Positions 61,099 through 64,000 of a DNA stretch of 64,000 bases are shown here, piece by piece (within the stretch, counting starts at the first letter, position 1; every line of letters begins with the position of its first letter). The stretch comes from Streptomyces dioscori (GTDB lineage Bacteria > Actinomycetota > Actinomycetes > Streptomycetales > Streptomycetaceae), in NCBI RefSeq assembly GCF_003024195.1, contig NZ_KZ679042.1, positions 248,001 to 312,000 on the forward strand. The letters are read 5' to 3'. The notes below the pieces were generated by a model. That model worked only from the letters and a program-made list of their open reading frames with translations. It ran no database searches and was not told the DNA's origin. A program made the translations under genes and the position numbers.

Positions 61099-62007
61099 AT
61101 GGACTTCACGCAGGTGTCACTGACCGCACTCCGCGTCTTCCGCGCGGTGGCGGAGCAGGGGACCTTCACCGCGGCGGCGGTGTCGCTCGGCTACACCCAC
61201 TCGGCCGTTTCCCGGCAGATCGCCTCCGTCGAACGGGCGGCGGGCAAGGAGTTGCTGGAGCGGCGGCGCGACGGGGTGCGGCTGACCGCCGCCGGCCATG
61301 TCGTGATGCGTCGGGCGACGGTCGTTCTCGACGAGATCGACGCGACCGCGCGTGAGCTGTCCGGTCTGCCCGGGCAGGCGGGGACCGTCCGACTGGGCTG
61401 GTTCCCCAGCGCGGGAGCGGTGCTCCTGCCCGAGGCGCTGTCGGAACTGCGCCGCACCGACCCCGGCCTCCACGTCGTCAGTCGGGAGGGCAGCACCCCA
61501 GCTCTGGTACGGGCGCTGCGTGCCGGCAGTCTGGATCTGGCGCTGCTGGCGGCGGCGCCCCCGTTCCGCCCGCCGGACGCGGAGTCGCCTGCACTGGAAC
61601 TGGAGACCCTCACGGAACGCGCGCTGTGTCTCGCGGTGCCCGCCGCCCATCCGCTGGCTCGCGGCGACCACATCGACGTGACAGCTCTGCGGGGGCAGCG
61701 CTGGATCGCCGGATCCGCCGCGGGAGGGGACCGGTTGCTGGGGGTGTGGCCCGGCCTGGACGAGCGTCCCGACATCGCCCACACGGCCCGCGACTGGCTG
61801 GCCAAACTGCGACTCGTCGCCGCCGGCTGCGGACTGACCACGGTGCCCGCCTCACTCGCCGCCGCCGCACCGCCGGGAGTACGTGTCCTGCCCGTGCGCG
61901 GCGGACCGCAGGAGCAGCGGCGTCTGCTGCTGGCCCGCCTTCCGCATCCGCCGGCCGACCCCGTCACGCGGGTGGCGGCAGCGCTCCGCGCCGCGGCGCG
62001 GGCGTGA
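61099..62007 (+). CDS. LysR-family transcriptional regulator
   Basis: LysR regulator of 302 aa with the winged helix at residues 6-60 (LTALRVFRAVAEQGTFTAAAVSLGYTHSAVSRQIASVERAAG) and a substrate-binding domain ending in TTVPASLAAAAPPGVRVLPV. Divergent from the SDR gene, its likely target. The gap contains two ATGCGT copies but no strong T-N11-A palindrome. No ribosome site of note before the ATG. Confidence 0.9.
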   Translation: MDFTQVSLTALRVFRAVAEQGTFTAAAVSLGYTHSAVSRQIASVERAAGKELLERRRDGVRLTAAGHVVMRRATVVLDEIDATARELSGLPGQAGTVRLGWFPSAGAVLLPEALSELRRTDPGLHVVSREGSTPALVRALRAGSLDLALLAAAPPFRPPDAESPALELETLTERALCLAVPAAHPLARGDHIDVTALRGQRWIAGSAAGGDRLLGVWPGLDERPDIAHTARDWLAKLRLVAAGCGLTTVPASLAAAAPPGVRVLPVRGGPQEQRRLLLARLPHPPADPVTRVAAALRAAARA

Positions 62008-62062
62008 ATCTGGCGCAATCGAGTGTTGCCATTCCGTTTCGACGCGCCGAGCCTGGGTGGCG

Positions 62063-62076
62063 CGGGAGCGCTCCCA
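62063..62076. promoter_or_regulatory. Near-consensus CebR box upstream of the LPMO gene
   Basis: CGGGAGCGCTCCCA differs from the published CebR operator TGGGAGCGCTCCCA at the first base only. It lies 77 bp before the LPMO start codon. Together with the twin operators at 18842-18877 it links the oxidative enzyme to cello-oligosaccharide induction. Confidence 0.8.
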
Positions 62077-62153
62077 CAGCACAGCGAAGCACTCCCGCAC
62101 CCGGTGCACACACGGTGCACACCCGAAGAGAACTCATCCGAGAGGGGCACACC

Positions 62154-62819
62154 TTGACTTGTCATGCACGCGCCATACGATCGCGCGCGACCCTCGTCCT
62201 GAGCCTGTTCGCCGCCGCGCTGCTCTGTCTGATCCCCTGGAGCGCACCGGCCCACGCCCATGGCTCGGTGGTCGACCCGGCGTCCCGCAACTACGGCTGC
62301 TGGCTCCGCTGGGGAAGCGACTTCCAGAATCCCGCCATGGCGCAGGAGGACCCCATGTGCTGGCAGGCCTGGCAGGCGGACCCGAACGCCATGTGGAACT
62401 GGAACGGGCTGTACCGCAACGGTTCCGCCGGGAACTTCGAGGCGGTCGTCCCCGACGGGCAGCTGTGCAGCGGCGGCCGGACCGAGGGCGGCCGCTACAA
62501 CTCCCTCGACACCGTGGGCGCCTGGAGGACGACGGACATCGGCGGCAACTTCACCGTGAAGCTGTACGACCAGGCCAGCCACGGCGCCGACTACTTCCTC
62601 GTCTATGTCTCCCGCCAGGGCTTCGACCCCGCAACCCAACCGCTGACCTGGGACGACCTCCAACTGGTCGCCCGGACGGGCACGTACGCCCCCAGTCAGA
62701 ACTACGCCATCGACGTGAGCACTTCGGGCCTCAGTGGCCGCCATGTCGTCTACACGATCTGGCAGGCGTCGCACATGGACCAGACGTACTTCCTGTGCAG
62801 TGATGTGAACTTCCGCTGA
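62154..62819 (+). CDS. AA10 lytic polysaccharide monooxygenase, single-domain
   Basis: Secreted copper enzyme of 221 aa that cleaves cellulose or chitin oxidatively. The signal peptide (LVLSLFAAALLCLIPWSAPAHA) ends exactly before HGSVVDPASRNYGCW, so the mature protein begins with the copper-binding His. The second ligand His is in DQASHGADYFLVYV, and the axial Phe is likely in FLCSDVNF. No carbohydrate-binding module. The start is a TTG with GAGGGG about six bases upstream; no in-frame ATG exists before the signal peptide. A CebR-type box upstream suggests cellulose as the more likely substrate. Confidence 0.9.
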   Translation: MTCHARAIRSRATLVLSLFAAALLCLIPWSAPAHAHGSVVDPASRNYGCWLRWGSDFQNPAMAQEDPMCWQAWQADPNAMWNWNGLYRNGSAGNFEAVVPDGQLCSGGRTEGGRYNSLDTVGAWRTTDIGGNFTVKLYDQASHGADYFLVYVSRQGFDPATQPLTWDDLQLVARTGTYAPSQNYAIDVSTSGLSGRHVVYTIWQASHMDQTYFLCSDVNFR

Positions 62820-62850
62820 GGACGACCGTCCGGGAGTGGCCGCCGCACCC

Positions 62851-64000
62851 TCACCGCGTCTGCTGCAGCGGCAGGCACAGGTGGAGTTCGTAACCGCCGT
62901 CGGCGGCGGGGCCCGCGATGACGGTGCCGCCCAGCAGCTCGGCTCTCTGGCGCAGACCGGCCAGGCCGTGATGGGCCCCGGGCAGCAGCAGGGCGGGCCG
63001 GGTGGGCGCGGTGTTGGTGACGGCGGCCCGTACCGTCCCCTCGGCGAGCTGTATACGGATGGCGGCCCTGGCGCCGGGGGCGTGCTTGCGGACATTGGTG
63101 AGGGCCTCCTGCACGGTGCGGTAGACGGCGCGCTGGATGGTCGCGGGCAGGGCGTCCGGCAGGTCGGTGTGCAGCTCGGTCTCGATACCGCTGGTGTCGA
63201 CCAGCCGCTGCAGATCGGCCAGGGACGGCTGCGGGGTCAGTTCCGTGGGGCGGCTGCCGGCGGCGCGCAGCACGCTCACCATGTGCCGCAGTTCCTCCAG
63301 GGTCTGCACGCTCAGCCGTCTGATGGTGGCCGCGGCCTCCCGCGCCATCGGTTCCTGGCTGCCCACCTGCAGCGCTCCCGCACGGACCGCGATCAGACTG
63401 ACCTGGTGGGAGACCACGTCGTGCATCTCCCGGGCCAGTTGCGCGCGCTCCTTGGCCAGCACGCTCTGGGCCAGCAGTTCGCGTCCGTGCTCGCGTGCCT
63501 GCGAGATCTCGGCCAGCCGCAGCGACAGTTCACGGCGGGCCTGGACGAGTTGACCGAGGAAGACGGGCGCCGCCGCGGTGGCCAGGCTGTAGGTGACGTT
63601 GATCAGGTCGGACGAGTCGGAGAAGTCGGCGAACGTCGGTGAGGGCCACATCCACCAGGTGATGTCACAGGCGGCGAACATCAGTGCGCAGACCACCAGG
63701 AGCACCCGGCTGCGGCTCAGCGAGGCGAGCGCGTACAGCGCGGCCAGGGTGGCGAACACCGCGTCGCTGACGAGGGTCGCGGGCAGGGCGCACAGGAAGG
63801 CCGGCAGCGGAAGACGGCGGCGCAGCGACAGCGCGGCCGTGGCCAGCAGCGCGGCGGCTCTGCGCTGCGGTTCGTCGTCCTCGATGTGCACCCAGATGTC
63901 CAGCAGGGAGATGCCGATGAGCAGGGCGTCCATCACGGGGCCCGGCACGCGCCGGGCCGCGACCCATCTCCGTGGGCGCGTGGCACACTTCGCCCAGTCC
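62851..64000 (-). CDS. NarL-type sensor histidine kinase (5' end outside window)
   Basis: Membrane sensor kinase of HisKA_3 type; at least 380 aa visible and the frame stays open to the window edge, so the start may lie beyond it. A GTG at 63948 is the last in-window start candidate. Four or five hydrophobic segments (LPAFLCALPATLVSDAVFATLAALYALA, VLLVVCALMFAACDI, VTYSLATAAAPVFLG) lead to the dimerisation helix with the phospho-His in LAREMHDVVSHQVSLIAV. A HATPase domain follows (VYRTVQEALTNVRKHAPG). The response regulator gene should be just upstream or downstream but is not in the window. Convergent with the LPMO gene. Confidence 0.87.
   Translation of the reverse strand, partial: DWAKCATRPRRWVAARRVPGPVMDALLIGISLLDIWVHIEDDEPQRRAAALLATAALSLRRRLPLPAFLCALPATLVSDAVFATLAALYALASLSRSRVLLVVCALMFAACDITWWMWPSPTFADFSDSSDLINVTYSLATAAAPVFLGQLVQARRELSLRLAEISQAREHGRELLAQSVLAKERAQLAREMHDVVSHQVSLIAVRAGALQVGSQEPMAREAAATIRRLSVQTLEELRHMVSVLRAAGSRPTELTPQPSLADLQRLVDTSGIETELHTDLPDALPATIQRAVYRTVQEALTNVRKHAPGARAAIRIQLAEGTVRAAVTNTAPTRPALLLPGAHHGLAGLRQRAELLGGTVIAGPAADGGYELHLCLPLQQTR

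Overview
The window reads as chromosomal DNA from a Streptomyces or a close relative. GC content is very high, many genes start with GTG or TTG, and the Leu codon TTA is nearly absent: in the frames I read it occurs in only three genes. The families present (AfsR/SARP, XRE-DUF5753 with DUF397, DUF5133, DUF6204, ECF41 sigma, ABC sugar operons without their own ATPase) are typical of that genus. I found no tRNA, rRNA, CRISPR array, transposase or phage gene.

Layout. 1-4.6 kb: the 3' part of a GH3 glycosidase, a DUF4097 lipoprotein, a pyridine-nucleotide-disulfide oxidoreductase and its likely ECF41 sigma factor. 4.6-12.9 kb: a tightly coupled operon (HisD-like dehydrogenase, ABC sugar importer, nitrilase, GH13 alpha-glucosidase) divergent from a LysR regulator, with a T-N11-A palindrome between them. 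13.4-20.1 kb: a DUF5133 protein, then a cebEFG-bglC-like operon divergent from a LacI/CebR-like repressor with twin 14-bp operators. 20.2-25.9 kb: a TIGR01777 epimerase, an HSL-type esterase, a DinB protein and a glpF-glpK pair. 26.3-30.7 kb: an AfsR/SARP regulator with an early TTA codon and a TauD/TfdA dioxygenase. 30.8-34 kb: a secreted GH2-AbfB enzyme and a GH16-like protein. 34-37.9 kb: a signalling locus (receiver-PP2C phosphatase, CHASE3 histidine kinase, HTH-receiver fusion). 37.9-40.4 kb: a double alpha/beta-hydrolase with a MerR regulator and a textbook 19-bp-spacer promoter. 40.6-44.7 kb: a methyltransferase, an XRE-DUF5753/DUF397 pair and small proteins. 45-47.4 kb: a secreted GH127-like enzyme with a beta-trefoil lectin domain. 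47.5-54.1 kb: lipoprotein, membrane, hydrolase, monooxygenase, methyltransferase, SH3 and HTH genes. 54.1-59.9 kb: a four-carbon acid-sugar locus (DeoR, GntP, SAF-type oxidoreductase, divergent DUF1537 kinase and class II aldolase). 60-64 kb: an SDR with a LysR regulator, an AA10 LPMO under a near-consensus CebR box, and a histidine kinase running off the end.

The common theme is uptake and breakdown of plant carbohydrates. Cello-oligosaccharides (CebEFG/BglC-like, LPMO) and probably L-arabinofuranosides (GH2-AbfB and GH127-like) are the best supported substrates. The latter two genes lie 14 kb apart but share an almost identical upstream module with conserved internal spacing, so they probably form a small regulon. 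Both ABC importers lack an ATPase and presumably use a shared MsiK-type ATPase elsewhere.
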